Source of the DNA: Boswellia sacra
Taxonomy: Eukaryota; Streptophyta; Magnoliopsida; Sapindales; Burseraceae
DNA length: 64,000 nucleotides
NCBI GenBank assembly: GCA_013180625.2
Contig: SNVD02014110.1
Coordinates: 248,001-312,000 of the forward strand
Direction: 5' to 3'
Shown piece by piece: positions 34,617-48,361 of this stretch. Made by a program: the position numbers and the translations under genes. The notes below the pieces were generated by a model, which saw only the letters and a list, made by a program, of their open reading frames with translations, made no database searches and was not told where the DNA came from. Every line of letters starts with the position of its first letter. The stretch's first letter is position 1.

Positions 34617-36577
34617 ATAGATGCCATCGATACATCCTTTCTGGGGGTGAGAAGCTTTTGATTGTTTGCAAAGGTTTTGTCAGTTAATTTTCTGGTCATA
34701 AGACATTCTAGATCATATGTGTATTTAGCGTCAATGATGACAGAGATTTTACTGGTAGCATATCAGTAGATGTTTCTCTCTGGTTATCATTTTCGGGCCA
34801 TTTGTACTTGCTAGATTATCATAAATAATGCCTGAAAATGTGGTTTGCAGAACTTATCCTTTTTAAGTGTGTCAATGCAGTCCTAGAAAACTGGTTGAAT
34901 TCTTATTCGGTAATATAAGTTGGTTCTGTTTTTTTCAAGATTCAATACTTATAATTAGAATAATTCTATACATATAAAATTTGTATATAGGGTAATGTCA
35001 CATTTATTTGTATATAAATTTTGTAGTGTGAACTATAACTCTTATGACTGTTGACATTTTTTTTATCTCAGTGTTATGTGATGAAAAGAAGGTGTCTAAT
35101 TATAGATTTAATTGAAAAATAAAGCTATTTTATTTAAATAACTAGATCTAAGAAGGTCTTTCATCTTATGTTATGTATGTTGCACACATTTTACAGCATG
35201 CATACCACAATTAGGTGGGAACATGTAGACTTTAGATTCGCACAACGTGTGTCAGATTAAAGTTTGTTTTAGAAAATTTTTTAGTTTACTTTTGATAATG
35301 TTGCATATGCAACCTATAAATTGGTTTCATCTTAATTGAGTTATTATTTTATCATCTTTGTCGTTACATTGCCTAATTAATATGATAATTGGCTTGCATC
35401 TCCTACAATTTTAATGCTTGTGTTATTATTTTATCATCTTAATTGAGTTATTATTTTATCATCTTAATTGAGTTATTATTTTATCATCTTTGTCGTTTAT
35501 AGGGCCTATAGGCCTTGGTACTGGTGGCTCCACTCCGGCTAATATAATGGTATATTCCTTTGTTCAAAATTACTAGGGAAAAAAGAAAAGAAAAGAAGAC
35601 AAACGTAATTTTATACACGCCCCATGTTTTGACAAAACATCAACAGCGCCTCAAATATATAAATAAAAAAATGCAAAAAAAATCTTAAATATCTAATATT
35701 GTATATCAATTTAATACTTTATTGAGGCTAAACAATAGAAAAATTGAGATATAATACCGATTAGAGTTAAGAATTGAGTCTCTCTCTATATATATATTTT
35801 TTATTTTTTATTGGAATAATATCTATGCATTTTTTCGAAATTTAACTTAATTTAGAATGAAAATGATTATACATTTTTTATCAATTGTATATTTGACATT
35901 GTTTGTTGTTTTATCAATTATATTTTTGAAAATGATGTTTTGAGGTGTGAAAACGGTAATTCGAAGATAACTTAAAAGGAGTGATTAACAAATAATGTAT
36001 AGTTTTTTTCGCTTAAAATTAATCGAAAATTTAAGAGTACTTGCGTAATTATCTAATTTTTAATATTTAAATCCTGATTAAATCAATTTTTTGTCAATAA
36101 AATTAAAATTAACAATGTATAAGGTTCTGTGATAATCTCAGACTAACACCGTTAAAATTAACGGAATAAAATAGAGGATTAGGCAGGTTTAAGGGCTTTA
36201 GTAAGGGGGGTGATTAAATTGTTTGCCAAACGGCGTCGGGTCCAAGGAGAAAACGACAACGAAGAGGGCAAAAGTAAGTACCAATAAAAAGGGGCCCCAG
36301 CTCCAAAGTTCAAAAATACCAACCTGGGCTGCGACGGTTGTGCTGTGCCGTGCTGTGTCCGTAAATTTGATTGAATCAACGTCAGCTGAGCCTGAGCCTT
36401 GAGTTTCATGGAATAAAAATCAGATCGAAATTGGCGCCCCTTTCTCTTCTCTCTCGAATCTCAAAACTTAACTCCAAAATCTATTCATTCTCTCCTTTCC
36501 TTTTCAATCTCCCGTGTACTTTTGAACTGTTTGTTACAAAATTCTCGTTTCCGGGGTTTCTTCTCTTTCTTTGCGCC
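34617..36577. other. Intergenic DNA with a small minisatellite
   Basis: Holds the 3' untranslated part of the upstream gene (to about 34950) and the promoter/5' leader of the Rab gene (about 36200-36577). At 35415-35495 a ~30-base unit, TTATTATTTTATCATCTTAATTGAG, is repeated three times, with a further copy at 35330-35360. Nothing else recognised. Confidence 0.6.
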
Positions 36578-39500
36578 ATGTCAACGCGTAGAAGAACTTT
36601 GCTCAAGGTCATCGTTCTTGGTGACAGCGGGTGAGTTTCGTCTCCGTTCCCTTTTCCTCTAATGTAATTGTATTGATTGAATCTGTGGAAATTAGCTTGG
36701 TACCGTGACAGACGGCAACATTACCGTTTTAAATTTTGGTAACCAAAGTAGCTAAGTAAATGTCTTCTGTTGGTAATGTTACCGTTACCGTTAACGGTGT
36801 AGTATGAGCCATTCTATAAACCTGTTAAGTCTTATATTTGATTAATTAATTAATTTATTTTGTTTAATGTTCAGGGTTGGCAAGACATCGTTGATGAATC
36901 AGTATCCTTGAACTGGACCGATTGCTTCCTTAATTTTAATTTTAAGGCTTGGTTTTTTTAATAAGATCTCCTAAATTTGAATTATTTATTTTTATTTTGT
37001 ATTCAGATCAAATATTAGTTATTTGGAGTTTTTATTGTTTAATTATTTATATTTTTTTGTTACTAGTTTGATGGGGAAAGTCTGTCCCTGTAACATTACC
37101 TTATCCCACCTAAGACCTGTAGGTGCTTTTCTTTTATGTGGTTGATTTGATGGGAACGGGAATTTTAATGGTTGATAGGGACTGTTTAATTTCATTGAAG
37201 AATAGAAGTAGTTTGTGAACTGTTGTTGACTGCTTGTATCTTTTGTTCTTAACTGTTTTATTTAGATATGTTCATAAGAAGTTTAGTCAGCAGTATAAAG
37301 CTACCATTGGTGCTGATTTTGTCACTAAAGAACTTCAAATTGATGACAGGCTTGTTACGCTACAAGTGGGTATTTCTTTTTTGGTTGCAATGCGATTTAT
37401 ACATTTTGCATTGTGTAATCTGGGGTGTGTTATAAGGGCTTTTTTAATGTTAAGTGGCGATCCCTTTCATTTGTAGATATGGGATACAGCTGGGCAAGAG
37501 AGATTTCAGAGTCTTGGAGTTGCTTTCTACAGAGGGGCGGATTGTTGTGTTCTAGTTTATGATGTTAATGTAATGAAGTCTTTTGATACTCTTGACACTT
37601 GGCATGAGGAGTTTCTTAAACAGGTCTGTGATGTTCGTTTTCATCTCATTGAATTTATGGACAAAAACATGCTTATAAGGTCTGTCTGACTTATATTATC
37701 ATTCTTACTAATCTTTTTGTGTTGAATTTTAATAATTATATATTTTGGTTTTTTTCTCCTAATAACTTTGGCTCCTAGAGGACCTTTTGGGGTCTAAAGG
37801 CTTGAGTTAATACTTCTGATGAATTCTACTGAAAAATAGTTTTTTGTAATTGCTGTATCAATTATTTGTCCATACTTTGGTTGAAAAATGCTGGTATTCA
37901 TTCGGTAGTACTTACATTAAGACACCTCTTTTGCTTGAATTCTCACTAGTTTATGGTGTGATGAGAAATTTCTTATGTAGGAAAAGCTTACATATTCATA
38001 GGGAATGAGACTAATTTTTAATAATTCTGTCTTATTTTAGCCTAATCTTTGTGAAAGTTTCAGTGAGAATTTCGGTGTATGGTGAATGAGGTCTTGATTG
38101 TTGTCATCTTTGATGGCATTGCTATATGGTTGGAATGGGAAGTTTCTGACACTACATTTAGTTGTGGAATTTGCAGTTGGTTATATAACTAGTGTTTTCA
38201 AAGGGGATGTATTTGGGGGCGTAGAACGTTTCCCAATCAGTTTGGTTTGGACTCTTGTGGTGCCACTAATTTGAATTGCATTTGACATTATGAAAAAAAC
38301 GTTTGAGCACTTGCTATTCTTTTTTCTTTCTTGATAGTTTTTTTTTTGGTTACCTGGTGTTATTTGGTATCATCATATAAGATGCAAGTTTTTGTGGTCT
38401 TTCCATTTTTATACAGAATTTTATGTTAGAGACCAAACTTCTAGTGTACAGGACGAAAAATTTGTCTTGATACTGTGCCGATAGGAAGTCATGGGTATTA
38501 AGGAACAAAAATGACACCATAGGAATCCAGTAAGAAATTTAATGGTGGTCAGAAATACTGACTCATAGCTATCTAGAACTTTTAAACTATATATTTTGCA
38601 ACGCATTTTTTTTATATTAATTGTTTTTTAAAAATCCCAGTGTCTTCTGCAGAATGCTGGGAGGCATGGTTGAGCTCCTACTTAATTTAATTTAATTTAA
38701 TTTTTTGTTGTGATAAGAACATGGAACAGCTTTGGCTGTATGCTAATTTAATTTGTATGCTCTTTGCAATAGGTGAGTTGAATATCTGGCTTCTAGTGCT
38801 TAAACTTGTTTTGGCCTCTTTGGTTGAAGACATGTAACAGAACATGATTTAATTGGTGCTGTCCATAATTACTTAAGAGGTTGAAGCAATCCATTATAAT
38901 CCCTATCTCCACTTTTGTTTCATTTGATTGCTTCATCTCTTTAAATAAATATTTGTGGCCTTTTTAATGTTTTTATAGATATATATCAGCTTGTTATGAA
39001 GTTATAATGGCTATTATGGGGTTGATTTTTTATTTTTATATATTTATTTTTGAGTCGATGATAGGAAAATTTTCCTTTTGTATTTTATTTTGTTAGAATA
39101 TGCTTGTCTTTCTGTTTTGAATGTTAATATAGTTCCCATTCTCATTATGTCCCAGGCTAACCCAGCAGACCCCAGGATATTTCCATTTATATTGCTTGGG
39201 AACAAGATTGACATTGATGGTGGGAATAGTCGAGTGGTAAGCATATGAAATTTTGTTGCTGATGAAAAATCCTCAGTTCTTTATTCTCTTTTGATCTAAT
39301 TGGTGTCCGTACAGGTTTCTGAAAAGAAAGCAAAGGATTGGTGTGCCTCAAAGGGCAACATTCCTTACTTTGAGACCTCAGCAAAAGAGGATATCAATGT
39401 TGATGCTGCTTTCTTCAGTATTGCTAAAACTGCTCTAGCCAGTGAGCATGAGCAGGACATGTAAGTCCACGTTTTACATGCAAGTCCATGTTTTATATGC

Positions 39501-41709
39501 CACTTATGTATAGCATTGGCATAACTCATAAAAATGATCAGTAGTATAGTCTAAATAGGCCCTTCTGGTTTGGAAGATCTAACTGTTGTAATTTACATTT
39601 GTCTCATATGAGCTTTTGATACACATTTATGAGCCATTCTGTGCCTTAGAAATTAGGAGGAAGTAGTACGACATTTTCATGTAAAGTACAGTTCATTAGC
39701 TCAAGCACCCTTAAAAATTGGATTACATAAAAACATGGACTTGGTAAACCTTATCACTAAGTTCAGAAAGTGCAGAGCATGGAATTGCTGGCTGTCTCAC
39801 ATCAAATCTCGTGGGTAGGAATGATTAATTTTATACATTGCATTTAAGTAGATGAATACAATTGTTTGCCTTAAGTACCCTATGTCCCATTGTTTTATTA
39901 CCATTGTAAGTAGCTTGTGTGTGACTTTGAGCTCACTTGTTAGCAGTAATTTGCCTGGATGATATCAAGCCTTAATTAGGTTAACATAACTGAGGTATAC
40001 TTGAGAAACAAAACGTACATATGAAGCTTTTTTCAGCACAGCGGGTATCATTTGTGAACGGCAGAAAGCTGACGATTATATTACGGTTCTGTCATGGTTG
40101 ATTTCTAGCGGTTGGGCTGCAGAAGTGTGTAGCTGTTTAAATCTTGTTTGCTTGTTTCCAACATATTATTTGTATTGTATGCAAATGTTTGCTAAGTATA
40201 AAATCTATACCTTTTTCGCCGCTACGCAGTGATTAGTATGATTCTATTGGATGGTTAAATATTATTATATCATATACATGTCCTGTTGAATTAATGTCTA
40301 AGCATGCCTTTTTTCCCTGATGATAAGATTTTTAAAAGATAATTTAATTATAGAGTGAAATAATAAAGCAGCATAGAATCTATTCGGTATAACAAAAATT
40401 GTGTATCCCTATAGAAATGTGGTATGGTGCCATGTGTGCTATAGTCTAGTTAGGGTTGGAAAAAACCTAATACCTTTTCATCTGCTTCTCTGCTGTGGGT
40501 AATGCAATATAGTTTTACCAGTTCATAGTTTTCTTTTATCTCATTTATCTTGTCATAATCGTTGCCCAAAATTGTTTAGGTATGGGTACCTGTCCTGAAT
40601 TCATTTATCATCGCAAGTCAAAAGTTTATATGACTATTAGACCAAGATTGACCGTTTCACCTAAATCTCGCCGTGATGCACCTTCCCTAATTTTCTCTAC
40701 TTCCATATTGTTTCTCCTGGAGAGGAAAGAATTGCCCGCGCTCTGTTTGCCAAAGCTAAGGAAAAATAAAGATGGATGATTAGAAGTAGTTGTGTTTGCC
40801 TTTGTTTTAATAGTGGTGGTTTGACTCTGTTTTGTTGATGTTCTCTTTTTATTATTAGAAAGAGTGATAGGTTATAAATACTATATTCATTTGTAGTGCC
40901 TAGATATTGAGAGATTTAGTAGTAGTCTTATGAGATTTTGGGATGTTGTTGGTGTCACACGAACCATCTTGTTTTTGTCAACAGCAACTGAGATTTTTAC
41001 TTGATAGTAAAAAAGTAAAATCTTATGAGATTTTACCCATTAATCTAGGGCTTGCAGTTTCTTATTAAAAAGAAAAAGACTGGGATTTCAGTTGAAATTT
41101 TCTGTTCTGGAAATATTTCCTGAATGAGCTGGCATTTGATGGTTCCCATCAAAGCGTTGATATTATTGTAACTTTTCTTTCAATTTTTGCACATTTCGTC
41201 TGTCATTCTTAACGTGAAGTTTTGAAATGTAAATTGTGGGTTTATATTTTCATGTTTGAAGTGACTGTTGTTTATGGTTCAACTCTGATTGTGAGTTTTA
41301 GTGGTTATTATCTCAAGATGTTGGAGAAACAGAAGGTTTCAGAAGAAGAAATAATGAGGAGAAGAAGGGAGGGAGGGAAAGGGGGAGTTGAGAGAAAACT
41401 TAGAGAGGGGAAAATTTAGGGTTTCCTTGTCACTCTAAAGACAAGGCTAACTCACCTAATATGCTGGAGCGACTTCTTAGAATAGAAGCTGTGTTCATTT
41501 CAATTTTTATAATCTTATCTAATCTTGATACTCTATATGTATTTTCATTTACTTTTTATCTTTTAATATCATTAGTAAAAGAATTGAATTACTTGTGAAA
41601 TGTACTGACTTTTTGATTCCTATGCATTTTTACTCATAATTGCAGATATTTTCAAGGCATCCCCGAGGCTGTTTCGGAGAATGAGCAAAGAGGTGGTTGT
41701 GCATGCTGA
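36578..41709 (+). CDS. RABG3: RABG3 / Rab7-type small GTPase (7 exons)
   Basis: Exons: 36578-36630, 36875-36901, 37266-37365, 37477-37623, 39156-39236, 39315-39460, 41646-41709, giving 205 residues, the normal Rab7 length. Seen: P-loop GDSGVGKT, switch [10 protein letters not shown] with the effector Thr, WDTAGQE, NKID, ETSAK and a C-terminal CAC for double geranylgeranylation. Start [18 protein letters not shown] and tail NEQRGGCAC match plant RABG3. Known role: Rab7 GTPases act on late endosomes and the vacuole membrane, driving fusion of prevacuolar compartments and autophagosomes with the vacuole. All splice sites are GT-AG and the frame is intact, so the gene should be functional. Intron 2 has U12-type signals. 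Intron 6 is long (2.2 kb), as is intron 4 (1.5 kb). Which RABG3 paralogue it is cannot be decided by eye. Confidence 0.95.
36902..37265 (+). other. U12-type intron of the RABG3 gene
   Basis: The only junction giving MNQ-YVHKKF is CA/GTATCCTTG at 36901/36902 and TTTAG/ATATG at 37265/37266. GTATCCTT is the U12 (minor spliceosome) 5' consensus, and TTCTTAAC at 37246-37253 matches the U12 branch site, with its branch A about 13 bases before the acceptor. The neighbouring introns have ordinary GTGAGT or GTAAG donors. Confidence 0.85.
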
Positions 41710-43285
41710 GCCGACTCCAACTTTATTCGGCTGATAATATTTTGATTAGCCCAATTCTTCATTTTTTGCAGTCCCTGTGATTTTAATAACCATTTTTTGT
41801 ACACTAAGGGCAAGATTTGAGGCATTGCTTGACTGTTGTTTTGATTTCGGGAAGGATTCTTTTTGTTAGCTTTAGCAGATTATAAATTGTAGAGTTCCTC
41901 GTCGGGTTGATTAATCTGGAGCCGTCTAAACTTTGGTTTGGAATTGAATGCTTGCAGTTGTTGAAATCATACTTTTTGGGCATGAAATTGTGATTCCCAT
42001 TTGACTTCCCAAGTGATCATTCGTATTTTGTTTCCACAACTGAACTATCTCTACTTTAGTGTGGTGGCCTCAATGACGTGCAAAAAGAGGCTGAGATTTT
42101 ACGTTTTCATTTGTGTTATTGAATGAGGAATAATGTGGTCAAAGCGCTTTTCACAATGTTGTTGCCCACTGGCTTTTCTAGGCCCAAAAGAGAAAGCTTG
42201 CTTTTAATGAATAAGAAACCCATTTAACTAATGGGCCCTCGAAAATAAATAATTATATAAAATACTAATATTATATCTATAATTAATTTATAATTTAAAT
42301 TATTAAAATTATATTAGATATATAGTTACTATATCATAGTTTATAACTTTTTTTTATTTATTTTTGTTTCTTCGTCTTTCAGTGAATTTTTGTCTAACTC
42401 AGATTGTAAGGAGTTGGTTGTAAAATTAGATAGTAAATATAACATTGCTCTATATATGAAGTTCTACCTTTTTTCTTAAAAAGAAAAATACAAATTATAT
42501 TTTATATACCAATTTTACAAGAAATTAAATTCAAAATGGTTTAACATTAGACCATTTCCAAGCGTCTTAAGGTTTCACCACAAAGAAGAGTAGCCACGGC
42601 GGTCATCATAGAACTTTTAGAATATTAGGAGATTGGATTTTGATATTAGAATATTAGGAGATTGGATTTTGATAGAGGATAATGTAAATACTACAAAACT
42701 TCTCTTCTGAACTCTCAACTTTTTAGTTTCTGAAATTTAAGAGTCTGTGGTAAGAAACAAAAATATTTTTAAAATTTCTAAATGGGGTATTTTAAGAAAG
42801 TGATTTCTTCAGTTTGACAACAGGAGATACAGATGTGAAATCGCTCCGTGAAAAACTGTGGCTAAGAACTGCTTTTGTCGGCAATAAGCTGACCATTGCT
42901 CTTTAGATACTTTGTTTGTCCATCAGCCATTATTTGCTGGAGACGACTTTGCTAAATGCTCCCCAAAAATTAAACAATTATTCTTCTGTATAATACGTTC
43001 TCAGTGTCATAAAATGGTCCATGCAACAATGCTCATTAGAGGTGTTGGTTTTGATGGGACTGTACCTGCTCTTAATTCACCAATGCAATGAGAACCAATG
43101 AATTAATGTGTGGCAAATATGAAGGTCCAGGAGAAGCTAAACCAATTAACTTGTTCACATTTGACACTAAAATTCTACTTAATGATTCCAAAATATAAAA
43201 AAGTTGCATTCAATTGCAACAACCTAAAGACCACCAAAACTAGATATTTTACTTCAAACTTCACTCGAACCATTTGTACTACAGT
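41710..43285. other. Intergenic DNA between convergent Rab and laccase genes
   Basis: The first ~250 bases are probably the Rab 3' untranslated region and the last ~80 the laccase one. A 30-base tandem duplication (ATATTAGGAGATTGGATTTTGAT, 42631-42675) is present. No coding sequence recognised. Confidence 0.6.
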
Positions 43286-46200
43286 TTAGGCCTTTGCTTT
43301 TTCCTCTGAAGAATGGGATAGTTTCTGCTCAATATCAAGTGGAGGATCACAAATAGGCATGCCAGGAGGAGGTGGAAGAAGAGATGTCTCAGGAGTTGGC
43401 CCATTCTTCACCAAAAGTGCAGTGTCCATTCCCCAAGTGAGATGGCGATCCAAATGACAATGCCATAACCACACCCCTGCCAAATTTCCACCCCTGTTAG
43501 TATGACTAGAAACTAGCTAATCAGGCGAAACAAAAAAATTAGAAAGGAAGTTGGCAAATCCTAATATTAAATTATTAACATATGGAAGTGTTATGGAAGT
43601 TATTGTATTTGTGATGTTACTGTAATGAAATCAGCATATTGTAAACTAGTTTTGGATTGGAAGCCAGTAGAATTTGATTGAAGAGCATACCAGGATTGAG
43701 TGCCCTGAATCTAATAGCCAGCCATCCATTCTTTGGAAGTGTAGCAGTATTGACAGAAGGTGGATCAACTAAGTTGAAAGTTTTGGGATCCTCATCGAAA
43801 TCGAAGTTGCCACCACCAGCTCCAACCATGTAGAAACTATGGCCGTGAAGATGCAATGGATGATCTTCTGATGCATTCAAAACATTGGCAGATTGAAATA
43901 CAATCTCAACTTCTTCACCATATTCCAGCACCTTCACCTTGGTCCCCATCAATGTCTGTGTAGTGTTAACAGGCAAAGTGTCTGAAACAAAATCATAGAA
44001 CTCTGGTGGATTGTCTGGAAAATCTTCAGTGTAAATCCCTGTTATGTTCCTGTAATGAAGGTATGCAAGCGGTAAATGTTACTCTCAATTTAAGAAGGGT
44101 ACCTATCCTGTCATCGGTTGTACTAATTATTACCAAAATTTAATCAATTAGATAGGACTCATGGAAAATGTAGAATCTATGTATATACTCACCTATGGTA
44201 GGCTTCAAGAACGCTCATCCAGGGGTTCACAAAACTCAGATTGTTTAAGCTTGCAGCAAAAGAGACAACAACACCATCTGAACGGTTGAACACATTTTGG
44301 TTTTGAGCTGCAGTAATGTACATTTTAGTAGTGATGTTCTTTGGGACATTCTGGACTGTTAGGCTCCTCAATTTGTTCCTGAACCTGATTGCAGAATCAA
44401 AGTCTCTATAAAGAGGTAGATAGCTGGGGAAATCTGGGGATTCTGGGGCAGTGTAGTTGCCATTGTATTGGAGAATAGCTGTTGCATTTACATGGTCGTA
44501 TGTAGTAAACTCTGCTTTATCAGTGTAGAATTGTCTCGCAGCCATTTAATATTGACCAAGAGCTTGGTTTGCTGTGACCAAAACGTCCATGGTCTGTCCA
44601 GGGCCTATCATAACATAATCTGTGACGAATGGTTTGAGATATGCTGCATCCCGTGAAACAACAGTCATGTTGTGTCCACCGATTGCAAAGAACATTTCTG
44701 CATTCATCACTGCATTCACTATGCGAAGAAGATAGGTCTTGCCGTAATCAACCGAGAAACGATGCGTGCTTTCTGCATCAAAATTGTTAATATTAAATGT
44801 TAAGTGAGATATTCTCTATATTGATACCAACTGGTCTAAGGTTCCTGGTAACAATTAGTGGGAAAATCCCATTTATATAGATGATAAAATTGTGAACCAA
44901 AAAAAAAAAAAATTTACAAATAACAATAAAATAACATTTCATGGAAATCTTCAAAACAGGATTTCGGTACATCTTATCAGGAAATAATATTCTGGGTTTT
45001 ACTAATTATCATCGGCTTGCCTCCATCACTAAAAAATTACTATTGTATAAACTTGGATAAGCTTTACAGTAATATATATTTTCTTTTTAATGTTGTATTT
45101 CAATTAGTTGCATAATTACATATATAAATACCTTTAGAGCATGCACAGAAATCTCCAGGTTGACCATTGATTGTGTAAGCATCCGATGCGGGTAAATCTG
45201 CCCCAGTTTGAAGGTCATATTCAACTAATAGGTTCACATCATAGGTGTACCAAGATCCTGCAAGAGTGACAATAGATGATAAATTAAATGTTTGATTAGT
45301 CCGAGTGATCAAGCCAGTAATTAACTCATCTTTTAACATTACGGAGTTATAGCGACAATTAGATTGGCTTGGATTTAAATGCACATTATTATCAATCTAA
45401 ATCAAGAAACTGGTTGTTATAGACTCAATAACGTTAATGTATTAAAAATTCTATTTTTATACCAAGTATGAGAACTTCTTGACCATCGGGCTCAGGAAAT
45501 GGATATGTGGTTCCCTCTTCAGGATAAATGACAATGGCACCATGAACAGTGTTCCTTGTCCAATCGCTGTGAGCATGCCACCAAAGGGTGCCTACTTCAT
45601 CAGAAAAAATGACTTCATATGTGAAGTTTGTTCCAGGTTTAATTCCACATTGTGTAATGTACTCGGGACCATCACCCCATGGATTCCTTGGTTGCTTCAC
45701 CCCATGCCTGTCAGTGTCACCAACAACATTAATTTTATGCAATTACTCCAATCACAACTTTGCAGCTCTAGTTTCTTATTTCAACTATAATATGGGACAC
45801 AGAAGGAGATAATACCAGTGGAGTGTTACTTTGAAGCCTCCTCGATTGTGGACATTAACAAATAGTCTATCGCCTTTGTAAACATAAATTGTTGGTCCTG
45901 GAAATGATTCATTTACAACCATCATCTTCTTGGTTTCACACAGCCTGGTGAAGTTTTGCTCTGTCAGCTAGATGGGAATGTAACAAAAAAAACAGAAGAG
46001 TTATTATGAGAAAAAATATTTATAGGAAGAACTAAAGAGGACATAATAATTTTGGTCAACATTAGCACTGGCAAGCAGAATTTTGCAGCCCATGAAACAA
46101 GGTAATTAATGCTAACTAGAAAAAGTAATTAATTGAGAAGCAGAGTGTTCATTTAATGTAGAATGACAATTTGAAAGTTATTAGTATATTAACCACTCAT

Positions 46201-46873
46201 AATTAATAAAATATACGTGACTGATGATTTGTAAAAGCTTTTTTCTCGATTAGGATAGGATCTTAATTCATTAATATTAGAGTCCTGATGGATGTAATTC
46301 AACCCAAAAAAATACGTAAAAACCAATCACTTTGGAATTTCATTAAGCATGTGATAAGTTATTCTTAATTAACTATCATCTATCAATTATATTATTCGTA
46401 AGTTTCCATATGCTAACCAAGCTCATTGGTTGGAACCAATCTGACCCACGCCAACATTTTCTAAATTCGTCACTCCATTAGACTCGAACAAACTTTCTAA
46501 GAATCGGTTTAACTTATAACGTACCTATAACACTTCCCATGTTGCATTATTGAAATACAATTAAGTAACCATTTCAACCAAAATTTTAAAATTGTCGGCA
46601 GCGACTTAAACAATAGTATTAAACTCTCTAGCAAACTAATTAATCTTCGTTTACAAAAAGTTCGAATCCTTAAAAGAATATTATAAATCAGTAACTAAGC
46701 AGAATCAAAACAAGCCTGCATATGAAAGGCAAACAGTGCATGAAAAGAGAGAAAAATGCGCTTACAATAAAGTCATGGTAGTGGACCTCAGCTCGCACAA
46801 AGCAAGCAAGCAGCCCAAAAAGGAAAACAACTAACAGCAACTCTGGCACCAAACCCGTCACCTTGAACGCCAT
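43286..46873 (-). CDS. Laccase (multicopper oxidase), 7 exons, with one in-frame stop
   Basis: Exons on the - strand: 46873-46766, 45967-45816, 45707-45463, 45257-45132, 44772-44193, 44049-43691, 43476-43286, totalling 586 codons plus stop, usual for plant laccases. Residues 1-28 form a signal peptide ([17 protein letters not shown]), so the enzyme would be secreted to the cell wall, where laccases oxidise monolignols and other phenolics. Copper ligands: HWHG (across exons 2/3), [18 protein letters not shown] and [13 protein letters not shown]. Internal laccase motifs include [21 protein letters not shown] and [15 protein letters not shown]. Anomaly: in exon 5 the codon before MAAR is TAA (44546-44548, codon 286), where laccases have Tyr (GQYYMAAR pattern). 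This removes the third domain and half the copper ligands. All other codons and splice sites are intact, so it is either a young pseudogene allele or a sequence error. Confidence 0.92.
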
Positions 46874-48361
46874 TTTGGAAGTGTATGCAGTCTCTTCCTT
46901 GGTTTGTACCCTGCATGTCTCTTATACTAAGACGGTTCTAGAGACAACTGCAGTTTGCTACATTGTTGACTTCTCGTTGATACGTTAGGTAGAGAAGTAT
47001 CGTTAACGGCCATGCAGTAAGAATGCAATTGCTCGTTTGCAATTTGCAATCACACGTCTTTCACTTTGGTTGGTTGTCCAGTGTAAACAACCAGGCAAAT
47101 TAAACCAAATACGCTAAAAAATTATTACTGCTCAAAATTCTTTTATTTGATATGACAAGTATATTGTACATCATAATTTTATATTATATATCGAATTATA
47201 TAATTTAGTTGTATACGTGATTTTATTATATTATGAAGCATGTTAATTTTTTGTTGTTTTTCTTTCTAAATGAAAAATTTAGTATTTATTTATTTATGTT
47301 TAAACTACTATATATTTTATAAGGTCTCGACCCAAGTTAGTATTTCAAATGACGTGAAAATAATTTAAGAGTCAGACAACTAATTACATTAATTCAATAT
47401 TTATATGACAATTACACATTAAATTTCTAAGTAAAACTTAGGGATACTCATGATTCATTTTTAAAACCTTCAAATGTTGTTATTTTTAATTTGATTTTTA
47501 AAAATATTATAAATAGGAAAAAGAGGTAATTTATTTGCATTAAAGTAATTTCCGACGTGGGCTATATGCTAACTTGATTAAAATTTGGTGTTTTCTGCGA
47601 ACTCTCCACCTCCACGTGCTTGAATCAACGTCCTTTCTAAAGGTGGACTTGGATGTCTCTCCATATAATACTTCTGCCCCAATAGACTTTCAGGTACAAA
47701 ATTCACGTGCTCTTTTAACAAATCGCCTTAGACTACGTCATACCCTAGAAATTAAATGTACTCGCAAGTATTTTCATTTCCTCAAGTTTGCAAGGTAGAC
47801 TCTATGGTTCGAGACGCCACACGTTTGCTTGTATATTGCCTTATCTTTGTATTAAATCAATGAAATATTTTAAATCGGTGTTAGGTTATTGTTGCTTCTG
47901 CGAAAATAAAATAAAGGAAGGGACTATTTGCACCCATTTTAATGCTTTGAACATCCAATTTCTCCGCCCACCCATATATAAAATTTAAGATTAAAATCTT
48001 TACTCTATATTCCCTTTGTAATACCAAAACAAACATTTACACTAATATCTGTTATTTTATTTTATTTTTTTCTTTTACTCTCTACACCCATCAGACTTTT
48101 TTCAATGTATATATTTTTTTGTATCTAGTTAAAGCATGATCATGGAATGTTAGAGGCATTTTTCACTGTTTAAAGAAACGAATATGATTCCACTTGAAAA
48201 CCTTTTATGGAGTAAACTATTATCTGTTCAGCCAAAATTTTTTCTAGAAAGTAAAACTATTCTCACTGCAGTTTTTCTGATTAATCAAGGAAATTTTTCT
48301 TAAAGTAAGCAGCCGACGCATTTTTCTGCGCAGCCAAAGAAATTTTCTACAAATACACTGC
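46874..48361. other. Intergenic DNA upstream of laccase
   Basis: The laccase promoter should lie in 46874-47500. No convincing TATA box or element could be assigned. The rest is AT-rich. Short frames at 47574-47988 give no recognisable protein. Confidence 0.5.

Noticed and set aside
34960..35060. Possible small inverted repeat (ATAAAATTTGTATATA / TATATAAATTTTGTA)
   Set aside because: Short AT-rich palindromes are expected by chance here; no target duplication found.
40582..41419. Open frames of 65 residues in the last Rab intron
   Set aside because: They lie inside a well-supported intron, lack partners and show no known motif.
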